Of a DNA stretch of 64,000 nt, positions 21,301 through 32,690 are shown piece by piece. The DNA comes from Ichthyophis bannanicus (taxonomy: Eukaryota; Chordata; Amphibia; Gymnophiona; Ichthyophiidae), in assembly GCA_033557465.1 (NCBI GenBank), contig CM066033.1:230890109-230954108 (forward strand), given 5' to 3'. The notes beneath the pieces were generated by a model. The model ran no database searches, was not told where the DNA came from, and saw only the letters and a program-made list of their open reading frames with translations. Position 1 is the first letter of the stretch, and every line of letters begins with the position of its first letter. The translations under genes were made by a program, and so were the position numbers.

Positions 21301-22882
21301 CATGCTTTGTTGGGGAGGCAGGATATGAAAACTATTAGCTTAGCTAAACTTAAAGTTGACAAAGTGATGGTACTGGATGGGATACATCCGAGACTACTGA
21401 GGGAACTTGGGGACATTCTAGCAGCTCCACTGACTGATCTTTTTAATGACTCATTGGAGTCAGGAGTGATCCAGAGGACTGGAGAGAGGCACATGTGGTC
21501 CCTTTATACAAAAGCGGAAGTAAGGATGTGGTTGAAAACTACAGGCCGATTAGTTTAACCTCGGTTGTGAGTAAATTATTGGAAGCACCGCTGAAAGAGA
21601 AAATAATGAGGTTTCTGGAGTCCAACGGATTAACAGATCCGAGGCAGCATGGATTCATCAGAGGCAGGTCTTGTCAGACAAATCTGATTGATTTTTTTAA
21701 CTGGGTAACCAGTGAGTTGGACTGAGGGAGAGCCCTAGATGTGGTGTATTTAGATTTCAGTAAAGCCTTTGACACTGATCCACACAGGTGACTTATAAAC
21801 CAACTGAGCACCCTAGGGATGGACGCTAAAGTTACTGCTTGGGTTAGAAATTGGTTGACTGGGAGGCCACAAAGGGTACAGGTAAATGAAGTTCACTCTG
21901 AGGAGAAGGAGGTTACCAGTGGAGTGCTGCAGAGATCTGTCTTTGGGCTGATTCTTTTTAACATCTTTGTTAGTGATATTGCAGAAGGGCTGTCAGGTAA
22001 GGTTTGCCTCTTTGCAGATAATACCAAAATCTGCAATAGAGTAGACACCCAGGAAGGTGTAGATAACATGAGGAGGGATCTAGCTAAGCCTGAAGAATGG
22101 TCTAGAATTTGGCAGCTGAGATTTAATGTTAAAAAATGCAAGGTCATGCATTTAGGCTGCAGCAATCCAAGGGAGCGATATAAGTACTTCTGTCCACAAA
22201 AGAAGAACAGGACCTAGGTGTGATTGTGTCTGATGATCTTAAAGTAGGTAAATAGGTAGAAAAGGCAACAGCAAAAGCTGGAAGAATGCTTGCGTACATA
22301 GGGAGAAGAATGGCCAGAAGAAGAAAGGAAATGATAGTGCCTCTGTATAAGTCTTTGGTGCAACCTCATTTGGAGTATAGTGTGCAATTCTGGAGACCGC
22401 ACCTTCAAAACAGGTTGGAGTCAGTACAGAGGGTGGCTACTAAAATGGTTAGTGGTCTTCATTATAAAGCATATGAGGACAGACTTAAGGATCTTAATAT
22501 GTATACTTTAGTGGAAAGGCAGGATAGAGATGATATAGTTGAGACGTTTAAATACCTCCATGGCATAAATGCACAGGAGAAGAGCCTCTTTCGACTGAAA
22601 GCAAGCTCTGCTATGAGGGGACATAGGATGAGTGAGAAAGGAAATAGACTCAGGAGTAATATGCGGAAATATTTTTTTACGGAAAGAGTGATCGATCCGT
22701 TGAATAGTCTCCCAGTGGAGGTGTTAAAGATGAGGACAGTGTCTGAATTCAAGGAAGCAAGGGACAAACGCAGAGGATCTCTAAAGGAAAAAAGGGGACT
22801 GTTGTAGTGGTTGATAAGGAAGAGCAGACTAGATAGACCATGTGGTCTTTTTCTGCCATCATATTTCTGTGTTTCTATGTTT
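21300..22882 (+). mobile_element. CR1 LINE, 5'-truncated, same family as 15895-17295
   Basis: RT pieces in order: LAKLKVDKVMVLDGIHPRLL (21330 on), YRPISLTSVVSKLLEAPL and QHGFIRGRSCQTNLIDFF (21495-21725), VTAWVRNWLTGRPQRVQVNE with SGVLQRSVFGLILFNIFVSD (21819 on), FADNTKICNRVD (FADD altered to FADN), then a 173-residue open stretch 22286-22807 (VPLYKSLVQPHLEYSVQFW to the C-terminus). The 3' end is TGGTCTTTTTCTGCCATCAT followed by TTTCTATG-type octamers, the CR1 hallmark. Stops and frameshifts make it inactive. Confidence 0.9.
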
Positions 22883-22884
22883 AA

Positions 22885-23035
22885 AGAGAGCGAAGGGCCC
22901 GAGACGGGGTATAGAATGTAAGATAGGAGAACAGGTAACCAGAGGAACTAGTATAGAGGACCTTGTGTGCTAAAGTCAGCAGTTTGCATTGGACCTGCAT
23001 ACAATAATATATGAATGGCTGTATTCTGAACTGCC
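22885..23035 (-). mobile_element. L2-like LINE fragment (minus strand), part 2
   Basis: The minus strand reads YLFSYLTFYTPSRALRSL, an L2-type C-terminal RT motif. It probably continues the fragment at 20946-21300, with the plus-strand CR1 inserted between. Confidence 0.55.
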
Positions 23036-23908
23036 TGACAGCTCCTCTCTGTAGTGTTTCTAATTCTACTATATCCTTTTTAAGATATGGTGACCAGAAT
23101 TGCACACAATATTCCAGGTTCAGTCGCACCATGGAACGATAAGCGATATTATAATATCTTCGGTTTTGTTCTCTATTCCTTTCCTTATAATTCCTAGCAT
23201 TCTATTTGCTTTCTTGGCCACTGCTGCACACTGGGTTGAGGGTTTCAATGTATTATTCACAATGATGCCTAAATCCTTTTCCTGGGTGGTAGTTCTTACC
23301 GTGGAAAGTTGCATCGTGTAACCATAGTTTGGGTTGTTCTTTCCTAGCTGCATAACTTTGCATTTGTCCACATAAAATTGAATCTACCATTTGGACGTCC
23401 CATCTTCCAATTTATCAAGGTCCTCTTGAAATTTTTCACAATCCTCTTGTGTTTTAACAACTTAGAATAATTTTGTGTTATCTGCAAATTTGATCACCTC
23501 AATTATTATTCTCATTTCCAGGTCATTTATAAAGATGTTAAAAAGCAGCGGGCCCAGCACAGACCCCTGGGGGGTACTCCACTATTCACCTTTCTCCATT
23601 GAGAAAATTGGCCATTTAGCCCTACTCTCTGCTTTCTATCTTTTAACCAGTTTCTGATCCACAATAGTACACTGACACCTATCCCATGACTTTTTAATTT
23701 CACCAAGAGTCTCTCATGAGGAACCTTGTCAAAGGTGTTCTGAAAATTCAGATATACTATATCAACTGGCTCATCTTTATCTTCCTGTTTATTCACACCT
23801 TCAAAAAAATATAACAGATTAGTAAGACAGATCTTCCTTAGATAAATCCATGCTGGCTTGCTCCCATTAAACCATGGCTATCTACATGTTCAGTAATTTT
23901 ATTCTTTA
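23035..23908 (-). mobile_element. Old CR1 LINE (minus strand), 3' segment
   Basis: Reverse-strand coding text: KVPHERLLVKLKSHGIGVSV and RNWLKDRKQRVGLNGQFSQW (23796-23600), a remnant of SGVPQGSVLGP (NSGVPPRGLCWA), MQLGKNNPNYGYTMQLSTV, TQEKDLGIIVNNTLKPSTQC and FWSPYLKKDI (to 23050). The open frames are broken. It is one part of a long CR1 whose upstream portions lie at 26046-26651 and 28790-29200. Confidence 0.88.
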
Positions 23909-26045
23909 CATACGGAGAGATTGAATGAATTCTTTGCTTCGGTCTTTACTGAGGAACATGTAGGGATGTTATCCATTACTAAAATGGTGTTTAAGGGTAA
24001 TTCACAGAAAAATTGAAAGAAATATCGATACACTGGGAAGATGTATTACAACTATTTGATAAACTGAAGAGTAGCAAATCACCTGGACTGGATGGTTAAT
24101 ATCCAAGGGTGTTGAAAGAACTGAAATATGAGATTGCAGACTTACAATTAGTAATCTGTAAACTATCATTACAATCATCTATAATACCCAAAGATTTGAA
24201 GATGGCCAATGTAATGCCAATTTTTAAAAAGGGTTCCAGGTGTAATCTGGGAAACTACAGACCAATGAGCCTTACGTCAGTACCAGGAAAATTGATAGAA
24301 ACCATTATAAAGAACAAAATTACTGAACATGTAGATAGTCATGGCTTAATGGGAGACAGCCAACATGGCTTTAGCCAAGAAAGGTCTTGTTTTACTAATC
24401 TGTTATCTTTTTTGAAGGTGTGAATAAACAGACAAAGGTGAGTCGGTGTATATAGTGTATCTGGATTTTCAGAAAGCCTTTGAGAAGGTCTCTCTTGAGA
24501 GACTCTTGGTGAAATTAAAAAGTCATGGGGTAGGAGGCAATATCCTATTGTAGATCAGGAACTGGTTAAAAGATAGAAAGCAGAGGGTAGGGATAAATGG
24601 TCAGTTTTCCCAAAGGAGAAAAGTGAATAGTGGAGTACCCCAGGGATCTGTGCTGGGTCCGCTGCTTTTTAACATATTCGTAAATGACCTGGAAATGGGA
24701 ATAACGAGTGAGGTAATCAAATTTGCAGAAGACACAAAATTATTCAAAGTTGTTAAATCCAATGAGGATTATGAAAAATTGCAAGAGGACCTTAATAAAT
24801 TGGAAGAATGGGCATGAGGCAGATGAAATTTAATGTGGACAAGTGCAAAGTTATGCACTTAGGAAAGAACAACCCAAACTATAGTTACACGATGCAAGGT
24901 TCCACACTAGGAATCACCACCCAGGAAAAAGATTTAGGCATCATTGTGGATAACATGTTGAAACCATCTGCCCAGTGTGCAGCGGCGGCCAAGAAAGCAA
25001 ATAGAATGCTAGGAATCATAAGGCAAGGAATGGAGAATAAAATAAAGGATATTATAATGCCTCTGTATCGATCCATGGTGCAACTGCACATTGAATATTG
25101 CGTGCAATTCTGGTCGCTGTATCTTAAAAAGGATATAGCATTATTAGAAAAGGTACAGAGAAGAGCCACCAAAATGGTAAAGGGATGGAAGGATACACAT
25201 ATGAAGAGAGGTTAAAATGTTAGGGCTCTTCAACATGGAAAAGAGACATCTGAGGGGAGATATGATAGAGGTTTACAAATTAATGAATGGAGTGGAACGG
25301 GTAAACTTAGATCAATTGTTTATGCCATCAAAATATAGAAAGACTAGGGAACATGCAATGAAGCTACAGTGTAACCTATTTAAGACTAATAAGAGAAAAT
25401 ATTTTTTCTGTCAACGTGTAATCAAACTCTGGAATTTGTTACCGTAGTAAAAGCTGTTAATGTAACCAGGTTTAAAAAAGGTTTGGACAAGTTCCTGGAG
25501 GAAAAGTCCATAAACCATTATTAAAGGGGACCCGGGAAATCCACTAGTTGCTCCAGTACAATCATTGTGGAAGCTCTGTCTTTTGGGGAAACTGCTTGGT
25601 ACTTGTGACCAATGTTCCCTCTAAGCTGCGCTGGGTCTGCCGCCAACATTCCTGCGGGGGGGAGGGTGCAGTGCGATCGATCACTCCACCCCTCCCCCAC
25701 CGGCGGGAATGCCGGCAAAGACATGGGCGCAGATGAAAGGGAACATTGCGAGGGTGCTGCAGCGTGTGTTAGACCCTGTGACTAACACACACCACAGCAC
25801 CCGCGCAATATTCCGTTTCAGCTGCGCCGGGTTCTCCGCCGACATTCCCGCCGGTGGGGGGAGGGGGAGGGGTGGAGCGATCGATCACACTGCACCTACC
25901 CCCCCACTGGCAGGAATGTTGGCGGCGGACCCAGCACAGCTTAGAGGGAACATTGCTTGTGACCTGGACTGGCCACTGTTGGAAACAGGATACTGGGCTT
26001 GATGGACCTTGGTCTGGCCCAGTATGGCATATCTTATGTTCTTAT
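23909..26045 (+). mobile_element. Younger CR1 LINE (plus strand) inserted in the old CR1
   Basis: 5'-truncated at about 23913 (ERLNEFFASVFTEEHVGM-type text) and complete at the 3' end. RT motifs: ANVMPIFKKGSRCNLGNYRP, QHGFSQERSCFTNLLSF, SGVPQGSVLGPLLFNIFVND (24623 on), KFAEDTKLFK (FADD altered to FAED), MHLGKNNPNYSYTM, YRSMVQLHIEYCVQFW, and [19 protein letters not shown]. The 3' end has GATGGACCTTGGTCTGGCCC then TCTTATGT-type octamers. Flanking TTCTTTA and TTCTTA look like a short target duplication. The hAT MITE 25610-25955 sits in its 3' region. Confidence 0.87.
25610..25955. mobile_element. 346-bp double-foldback hAT-type MITE
   Basis: Ends CAATGTTCCCTCTAAGCTG and CAGCTTAGAGGGAACATTG, perfect inverted repeats. 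Exact 8-bp duplications CTTGTGAC at 25602-25609 and 25956-25963. It has two foldback halves (25610-25748 and about 25807-25955), each symmetric around poly-G/C and containing GCGATCGATCAC, joined by a third hairpin (GGGTGCTG and GTGTGTTAG against CTAACACAC and CAGCACCC). No ORF. Confidence 0.92.
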
Positions 26046-26651
26046 AATGGTTTCTACCATTTTGCCCAGTACTGATGTCAGGCTCACCAGTCTGTAGTCT
26101 CCTGGATCACCCCGGAACCTTTTTTAAAAATTAGTGTTTCATTGGCCATTCTCCAATCTTCAGATATTACAGATGATTTTAATGATAGTTTACAGATTAT
26201 TAATAGTAGAACTGCAATCTCATATTCCAGTTCTTTCAGCACACTCTGATGTATACCATTCAGTACGACTGATATGCTATTCTTTAGTTGATCAAATAGT
26301 TGTCATACAAAATCCTTGTTTGTCAAAATATGTTTAAATTCTTCTGATACATCACCTTTAAATACCATTTCAGGCATTGGTAACTTCCCTACATTTTCTT
26401 CAGTAAAGACCGAAGCAAAGAATTCATTCAGTCTCTCCTCTATGGCCTTGTCCTCCCTTGGCACCCCTTTTACCCCTCTATCATCTAATGTTCCAACTGA
26501 CTCAAAGGTTTTTGCTATGAATGTATTTGAAAAAGTTTTTATTGTGTGTTTTTGCTTCCATGGCAAGATTTTTTTTCAAATTTTCTCTTTGCCTGCCTTA
26601 TCATTGCTTTGATTCTAACTTGTTAGTGCTTATGTTGTTTCCCATTTTCAT
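26046..26651 (-). mobile_element. Old CR1 LINE (minus strand), middle segment
   Basis: The minus strand encodes GVPREDKAIEERLNEFFASV and MPEMVFKGDVSEEFKHIL (26566-26303), then degraded HQSVLKELEYEIAVL-type text. It stops at 26046 where the plus-strand CR1 begins and resumes at 23908 at the matching point (ACCATTATAA joining AGAATAAAATTACTG). Confidence 0.85.
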
Positions 26652-27035
26652 CATTTGGCTCTTTTTTAATTTTTTTTATTTATGAATTTCAAATTACAAT
26701 TCAAGCGAAAATTTGTACAGGAATTGAAAGGGTTAGGAAATGTAGACTCATATACAATTAAGTGGATATACAATGAATTGCCCTTTACACTCCAGCTCAA
26801 AAACATGGGAGATTCAAAAAAGGAAAAAAATGATACATAACAATATTACCAGGGAAACCTAAATAGTACAGCTTAATCAGCAGCATTGCTAAACTGCTGC
26901 ATGATCTCGGGTTATATTTGCGAGATAAGAACTGACAAAGGCCACCAGTTGGGGGGGATCAAAGAAAACATAATTTACCATTTTCAACCTAACAAGGCAC
27001 TTGCAAGTAGATTAAAAAAAATAAAAACAGCCCAC

Positions 27036-27387
27036 CCCGCATCCTGACCCTGGCCATGGGAGGCCAGATCGGGGGTCATTCTGTGGGTAAAGGACAGTGT
27101 TGCTGTTGGCTGGGGATCTCGGCTCCTGAATGGAGCTGTGGTGCCATGGCATCAGGATTCCTTGCACTGCGTCTTCATTCAGGAGCCTGGCTGAGTTATC
27201 TGTGTATGTGGGCTGGGTGTGCGGCCAATCAGAATTGGAGCTTGGCCTGCACGTCCAGGCCGTAGACCGATTCTGATTCCACAGGCATGTCTAGCTCCCA
27301 CAGAATCAGAATCTAGTCTACCTCTGTATGCCTCGATTTTGATAGGCCATTCAGTGGCTGGACGGCCAATACAGAATTGACCTCTAA
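27036..27387. repeat. Hairpin-rich MITE-like repeat, copy 1
   Basis: Contains the stem GATTCTGATTCC (27269-27280) against AGAATCAGAATC (27302-27313), and GGCTCCTGAATGGAGC against CATTCAGGAGCC. Equivalent CAATTCTGATCC stems occur at 35481-35531 and 40107-40156, so this is a dispersed family. Boundaries are approximate. Confidence 0.6.
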
Positions 27388-27465
27388 GTCCTGTAAAAGA
27401 AACAGAACATTTTTTAAAGTAAAACTTAAAGAGCCACTCTTGGTCAGAGGCTAAGATAAAGTGAC

Positions 27466-28391
27466 CTACAGTGTAGAAGGGGTAACCGACTGAACATCAC
27501 TAGATTCTAACACATTTGTTTTATTGAGAATATCCATATGCTGAGCCTCAGCCAAAGAAGTCCGCTGAGAGCTAGCAGGATCCTTCTTCCAAGGTGGTAC
27601 ATAATAAACCTTGGACAATGGTGGTTGTGATTCAAAAGGAATATCAATTTTTTTTTTAAGTGCCATCAAGTCAGTGTTGACTCATAGCAACCCAGCTACC
27701 TCTGGGTTTTCTTGGCAATGTATCACTGGAAGTAGATTGCCAGTCTTTTCTTCCAAGGAAATGGAGAGTAAAGTGACTTGCCCAAGGTCGCAAGGAGTGC
27801 CAGTGGGAATCAAACCCTTGATCTTCTGGGTATGAGGTAGTTGCTCTAACCACTAGGCTACTCCTCCACTCTAGCACCCAGCAAATACTGTTTAAACATA
27901 TCCCTAGCAGACACTAAAGGCGACTGGGGAAAATTTACTAAACGCAAGTTCGAAGCCCGAACCTGATTTTCTAAAAGTTCCAATTTAAATTTAATAGCTG
28001 ATGATTCCTTAAACAAGGCATGATTATGAGCCTCGTGTTGTTGCACCTCAAGCTATACACTCACAACAGTTTCCTTTAAAGTAACCAACTCCTTCTGATT
28101 GTTCTGTGAAAGTACCGTGTTACCTTGTATTTGAGTTACCTTCTTATTGGTGTGCTGGACAAATACTTTACCCTATGCTGAGATAGCTCTCCAAATGGCC
28201 TCTAAAGTAAAGGTTTTTGGACATTTCAAAGCAATGACCAAAGGTGAATCAGCACCCCATCCGAGAGTTACTCCAGAGGCTTGAGGAAAACCTCCTGGTG
28301 TACCAGAGGACAATACCAACACCAGTCCACTCACAAGCTCCCATTGTATCTCTCCTCTAGTAGCCAAACTAGAAGTGGAAAACATCGGCAT
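27466..28391 (-). pseudogene. ORF1 of the ORF1-only L1, split by a SINE
   Basis: N-terminal part 28391-28173 (CPKTFTLEAIWRAISA), then a stop, then coiled-coil text (LVTLKETVVSV, EVQQHEAHNHALFKESSAI) and the core KLELLENQVRASNLRLVNFP (28046-27880). The SINE follows at 27872-27661. The frame resumes with SKVYYVPPWKKDPASSQRTS and MDILNKTNVLESSDVQSV (27610-27466). This is the same ORF1 type as 57975-58365. At least two stops plus the SINE disrupt it. Confidence 0.75.
27661..27872 (-). mobile_element. tRNA-derived SINE (minus strand)
   Basis: On the minus strand the 5' end has an A box-like TAGCCTAGTGGTTAGAGC (about 27862-27845) and a B box-like GGTTTGATTCCCACT (about 27815-27801), then GACCTTGGGCAAGTCACTT, a body, and TGACTTGATGGCACTT before a short A run. 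The last part resembles the end of the RTE-like LINE at 48220-48250, which may have mobilised it. Confidence 0.85.
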
Positions 28392-28789
28392 AGGTGCTGG
28401 GACTAACCCAGAAGCACTTCCTCCAACCAGATAGCAAGATGACCCAGCACAGGCTCATCCAACCCAGAGGTTTACGGGCAAAGATCACTGGCAGACAGAG
28501 CAGGGGGGAGCCCCAGCACCAGTGAGAGATCACACCCAGAAGAGGATGCTGAGCTCTCCAGCCCCTGCATGCTCATGCCTGGTATACCGCTGGTCTCCAA
28601 CTGATGAATCCGTAGTCAGGCTAGAAAGGCATCCATTGGACCCAAGGTAAGCAGAGTGGAAGAGTTCATACCAGGCTTGGGAATTTTCTTGCCCAGTTTA
28701 CCCTTCCTCTTTTTAATGTTTAGAAGCGCAATCGGAGACACAGCTGATTAGGCAGCCATCTTGAATCTCCCCTCAAGACCATTTGGCTC

Positions 28790-29200
28790 ATGTTTCTATT
28801 TCCTGAAAGATGATTTTTTTTGGCTACAACAGCCTCTCTGACCTCACCTTTAAACCATGCTGGAGAGACCACCTCAGTGCAAGAGAGTTTTACATCACCT
28901 GGAGGACAGTTCCTAGCTACACGATCACTTTTTTCCACACCAAGGTGATGCTCTCTGTTCATATGAACTCTCTTCTCCATGGCAACAGAGAGGCTGCCAG
29001 ACTGGAGGTGGGATTTCAGTACTATGTCCTTGTAGAACTTGTCTACACACTTCTCTGTCTTCCTTAGCTCCTTCAAATCTGCTACTCTAGCTTCCAGAGA
29101 TCAGACTCATTCCTGGAAAGCAAAGAGCTCCTTGCACCTAATGTACACATACAACCCATCACCAACTAGGAGAAAACTGTACATGTGACCTTCAATGCAA
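28790..29200 (-). mobile_element. Old CR1 LINE (minus strand), 5' segment
   Basis: Minus-strand text SLEARVADL, KELRKTEKCVDKFYKDIVLK and VVSPAWFKGEVREAVVAKK (29110-28800) fits the region upstream of the CR1 RT. It joins in register with 26651 once the ORF1-only L1 and one copy of its duplication are removed. Confidence 0.7.
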
Positions 29201-29367
29201 AAGACTGGATAACCCCCAAACTCAGCCTCATTTTAAGCCATAAGGCACATTAATGTCTATGGTTAAAATATTTAATAATAAGTCTAAAGGAAAATTGCCC
29301 TTAGATATAGCTATCTTGGGATATTCAGAAGCCATAGCACTATCCGGATTGCTCTAGTGGTTGTGCT

Positions 29368-29594
29368 CTATCCAGATATTCAAATCAAAAATAAACATCA
29401 ACCACTCACAAATTATCCAAAAAAGAGAAGAGCAGTAATAGCTGATCACTATGATTTTTCACTAAATGTTGGAAAATTTTTCTTGAGGAAACCTCCTCTC
29501 GTGACAACTCTTCCTGTCACAAGAAGAGGTTTCCTCAAGAAAAAATTTCCAACATTTAGTGATAAATCATAGTGATCAGCTATCCAGATATTCA
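29368..29594. repeat. Hairpin insertion flanked by 15-bp direct repeats
   Basis: CTATCCAGATATTCA occurs at 29368-29382 and 29580-29594. Between them is a near-perfect inverted repeat: 29438-29505 (ATAGCTGATCACTATGATTT) pairs with about 29515-29583. The right arm runs into the second direct repeat. A 55-bp A-rich segment lies left of the hairpin. The direct repeat is too long for hAT and fits retrotransposition-type duplication. Confidence 0.75.
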
Positions 29595-29689
29595 GTATAG
29601 TAAAGTATCAAAATTACCTTTAAATGCTGTGGCTGTCATTTAAAAAAAATGCCAGCTGCGATGTTTTCTTATCTGGCCATAAATCTTTA

Positions 29690-30620
29690 GCTTATGATGG
29701 AAATAATAGTCAGTAGAATTTTTTAATTCATTAGGAAACTCATTCCATAAGTCTGAGATGACCCCTAAAAAGCACCAAACTTTAGTTCTTGATAAATAAA
29801 AATCTCACAGCATGTCTATTAAAGGTTAACGCGTGTTAAATAAACTTAATGTGTGTTAAGTGCTGAACATAGAATGAATGGGCAGTGGCAGCACTTAATG
29901 TGCGTTAACCTTTAGTAAACATGCTCCTAAATTACAATTTGACATAGATTGAAGGGCTTTAGCCTGGGAATACAACCCTAATTTCCTATTCAAATAAAAT
30001 GGTCCAATTCCATGAATGGTTCTAAAAGCTAGACGAAGAATCTTAAATTTAATTTGGAATTCTAGGGGCAACCAATGCAATGAATACAGAAGGGGAGTCA
30101 CCCTATCCCATCACTTTCTATAAGTAATCACCTTGGCTGCAAAATTCTACTCTCACTGTAGTCTGCCTATGAATTTTTTGGGCAAACTAAGGTAGATGCA
30201 TTATAGTAGATCAAATGACTCAATACCATCATCTGGACCATTGTACAGAAATCCTGTGGCAATAACCACTCCCTTCACCCGAGCTTCCATTGTCAACTGA
30301 GAATCCAGCATAACACCTAAACTACAAACTTCCTGAACTTTGAATATGATTTCCCAAAATAATCATAGATAACAGTTCTTTTGGTAAGGCTAAATTTCCT
30401 ATCCTAATACATCTGTCTTCTCAATCTGTAATTTTAATCTACTTATGCATAATCAAGCATTTAAAACCTGTAAACAATTCTCTAGATTATATTTTTATTC
30501 TAAAACTGAATTCTTATAGGATCAAAAAAAAATGAATACAGTTTAAAACCCAACCTTCAAATTTGCTCAGTGACTAAAACAGAGATAAAAACCAAACAAA
30601 CCTGATAACAACGGGGATCC
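29690..30620 (-). mobile_element. L2-like LINE fragment (minus strand)
   Basis: The minus strand encodes MTPLLYSLHWLPLEFQIKFK and ILRLAFRTIHGIGP (30101-29960), the L2-type C-terminal RT motif. Upstream antisense text (30120-30480) is degraded. GTGTTAA-rich sequence at 29815-29930 looks like a separate small insertion. Confidence 0.7.
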
Positions 30621-30899
30621 CTATGGCACTCCCATCAACTGTGATCATTGGTCACCATTTACTGTACATCTTTAAGGGGGACATTTTAGAAGGCCTGTTT
30701 GTGATATGGATGTCTGAAAACAGCCACAAGTCTCAATCGCATCCATGCCCCAAGAACCATTTTAGAATGGCCTGAATTTACATGTGGCCAGCACGGCGGT
30801 GTGTCTGGGGCAGTCTGGGAAAGATACATGTGTGCACCCAATTTCAGAACTGACTGCACGTTTACAACCAGTGGTGGCTATACAATACCTACTCCTGGG

Positions 30900-31070
30900 C
30901 AAGAAAGACAATAGAAAAGTGCTCATTTCTCCCGCTTTTGTGTAAAGGGACCACATGTGCCTTTCTCCAGTTCTCTGGGACCACTCCCGACCCTAAAGAA
31001 GCATTGAAAAGGTCAGCCCCACGGTAGTTTTTGCTAACTCAAAAATCTTATTAGTTACATAGTGAGGCCT
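30900..31070 (-). mobile_element. Short CR1 fragment (minus strand)
   Basis: The reverse strand reads as degraded SGVVPENWRKAHVVPLHKS-type RT text (30985-30920). The rest is not resolvable. Confidence 0.5.
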
Positions 31071-31494
31071 TATTATCTGCTGCTGTACTGCGGTACGTCT
31101 CCATGTCAAAAATGGCAGGCAGGGATGTGTATTTTGAAACATATACACATGGGTGTCCCAGAATACTGGCATTGGCACATCCATGTGGCTGATACCGCAA
31201 ATGTCTACATCTCGCATGTCTACGTTTCTAAAATCGGCCAGTTTTCTGCACTGGTCTGGCCCCCTCTTCTGCATGTCTCTGTCCCTCCTATATCTCAGTG
31301 GACATGTTTATCTTTTGGGGTGAAGATAGAGCAATTTCAGATGGCATTTACACATATCCACCTTCACTGCTGTCCTTTCAGATGTTTTGACATGCCCGTC
31401 CCAGAGTTTACGTACACAGTCTAAAGTATGCCTTTAAATGTTTTATTGCTTAAAAGAGATCAAACCATTTCTTAATCATACCTCCAACTAATGA

Positions 31495-32690
31495 TTGAAA
31501 GGCTCTCCTTCACAGGGAGAAGAAGTGGACAGAGATTTAATAGAAGACATACACAGTATTGCCATGAATTTCAATATGCCAGATGTTGATTGGAACATCC
31601 TTTCTGTGGTGTCATCTAGTAGTAAGGAGATCCTGGATTCTTTACGGGGAGAACTATTCCAGCAACTGGTAACAGAACCCACACATGAAGGGGCCATACT
31701 GGACTTCGTGCTTATCAATGGGAAACGTGTTTCTGATGTTATAGTGGGAGATCATCTCACATCCAGTGATCACTAGATGGTGTGGTTCAGTATTAGGACT
31801 AGGACTGTTATAATCCATTCAAAAACAGGGGTCTTAGACTTTTGGAAAACTAACTTTGCCAAGATAGGATAATACCTCAAGGAGTCATTAGCGGGATGGG
31901 AACAGCTGTGGGATGTAGAAAAGCAATGGGAAAAACTGAAAGGGGATATTTTAAAGGCAACAAATTTTTTTATCAGGTAAATAAATGTAAAAGGAAAAGG
32001 ATGCCGCTATGGTTCTAAAAAGAAGTAGCTGAAAAGTTGGAGGCCTTCATAAAATACAAGAGATCACAGAGAGAGGAAGATAGGAATCTATATTTGGAAA
32101 AACTTAGAAAAGCTAGCAAAGTAGTCAGGAAAGCAAAGGTACAAAAAGAAGAAAAATAGCCAATGCAATAAAATGCAGAGATAAGATATTTTTGAGATAT
32201 GTTAGCGAGAGGAGGAAGGGCAAAAGTAGTATTGTCAGATTCAAGGATGCAGGGGAGGAATATGCAGAAACTGATGAGGATAAAGTGGAATTGCTTAACA
32301 AATATTTTTGTTCCGTGTTCACAGATGAAGGGCTAGAGGAGAGACCTCAGAAAACACTCACAAATAGGAGCAGAAGTGAAGGGGATCTTGAACGATTTTC
32401 AGAAGACTGTGTTTGTGAGGAACTAGCTAAACTAAAAGTAGACAAAGCGATGGAGCCTGATGGGATACATCCAAGAATATTGAAGGAACTTGAAAACGTT
32501 CTAGTGACTTCACTGACTGTTTTTTTTTCAATGCTTTTTAGAGTCGGGAGTGGTCCTAGAGGGCTGGAGAAAGGCACATGTGGTCCCTTTAGACAAGAGT
32601 AGAAATAAGGATGAGGTTGAAAATTACAGGACAGTTAGTCTGACCTCTGTGGTGAGTTAATTAGTGGAAATGCTGCTAAAATTCTATTTG
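31495..32690 (+). mobile_element. CR1 LINE fragment: endonuclease end to start of RT
   Basis: IAMNFNMPDVDWNIL, GAILDFVLINGKRVSDVIVG and LTSSDH (31495-31776) are the C-terminal CR1 endonuclease motifs. A linker with stops follows, then VELLNKYFCSVFTDEGLEER and LAKLKVDKAMEPDGIHPRIL (32192-32602). It stops at about 32690, before the RT core, where a minus-strand L2-like sequence begins. It covers the part that the copies at 15895 and 21300 lack. Confidence 0.85.

Larger units (their letters stand above)
26662..28779 (-). mobile_element. ORF1-only L1 element (HAL1-like) with target duplication
   Basis: CATTTGGCTC at 26652-26661 and 28780-28789 is a 10-bp target duplication inside CR1 sequence, so this is a complete insertion. 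On the minus strand it starts with a G-rich leader and TTCAAGATGGCTGCC (28765-28751, a YY1-like site also known near the 5' end of human L1). It encodes only an ORF1-type protein and ends with AAATTCATAAATAAAAAAAA. No endonuclease or RT is found. Removing the SINE (27661-27872) and the hairpin repeat (about 27036-27387) leaves roughly 1.55 kb. It probably relied on the RT of a full L1. Confidence 0.78.

Noticed and set aside
27801..27870. Functional tRNA genes at 27.8 kb and 57.2 kb
   Set aside because: A and B boxes are present but no tRNA cloverleaf closes; both belong to SINEs with LINE-like tails.
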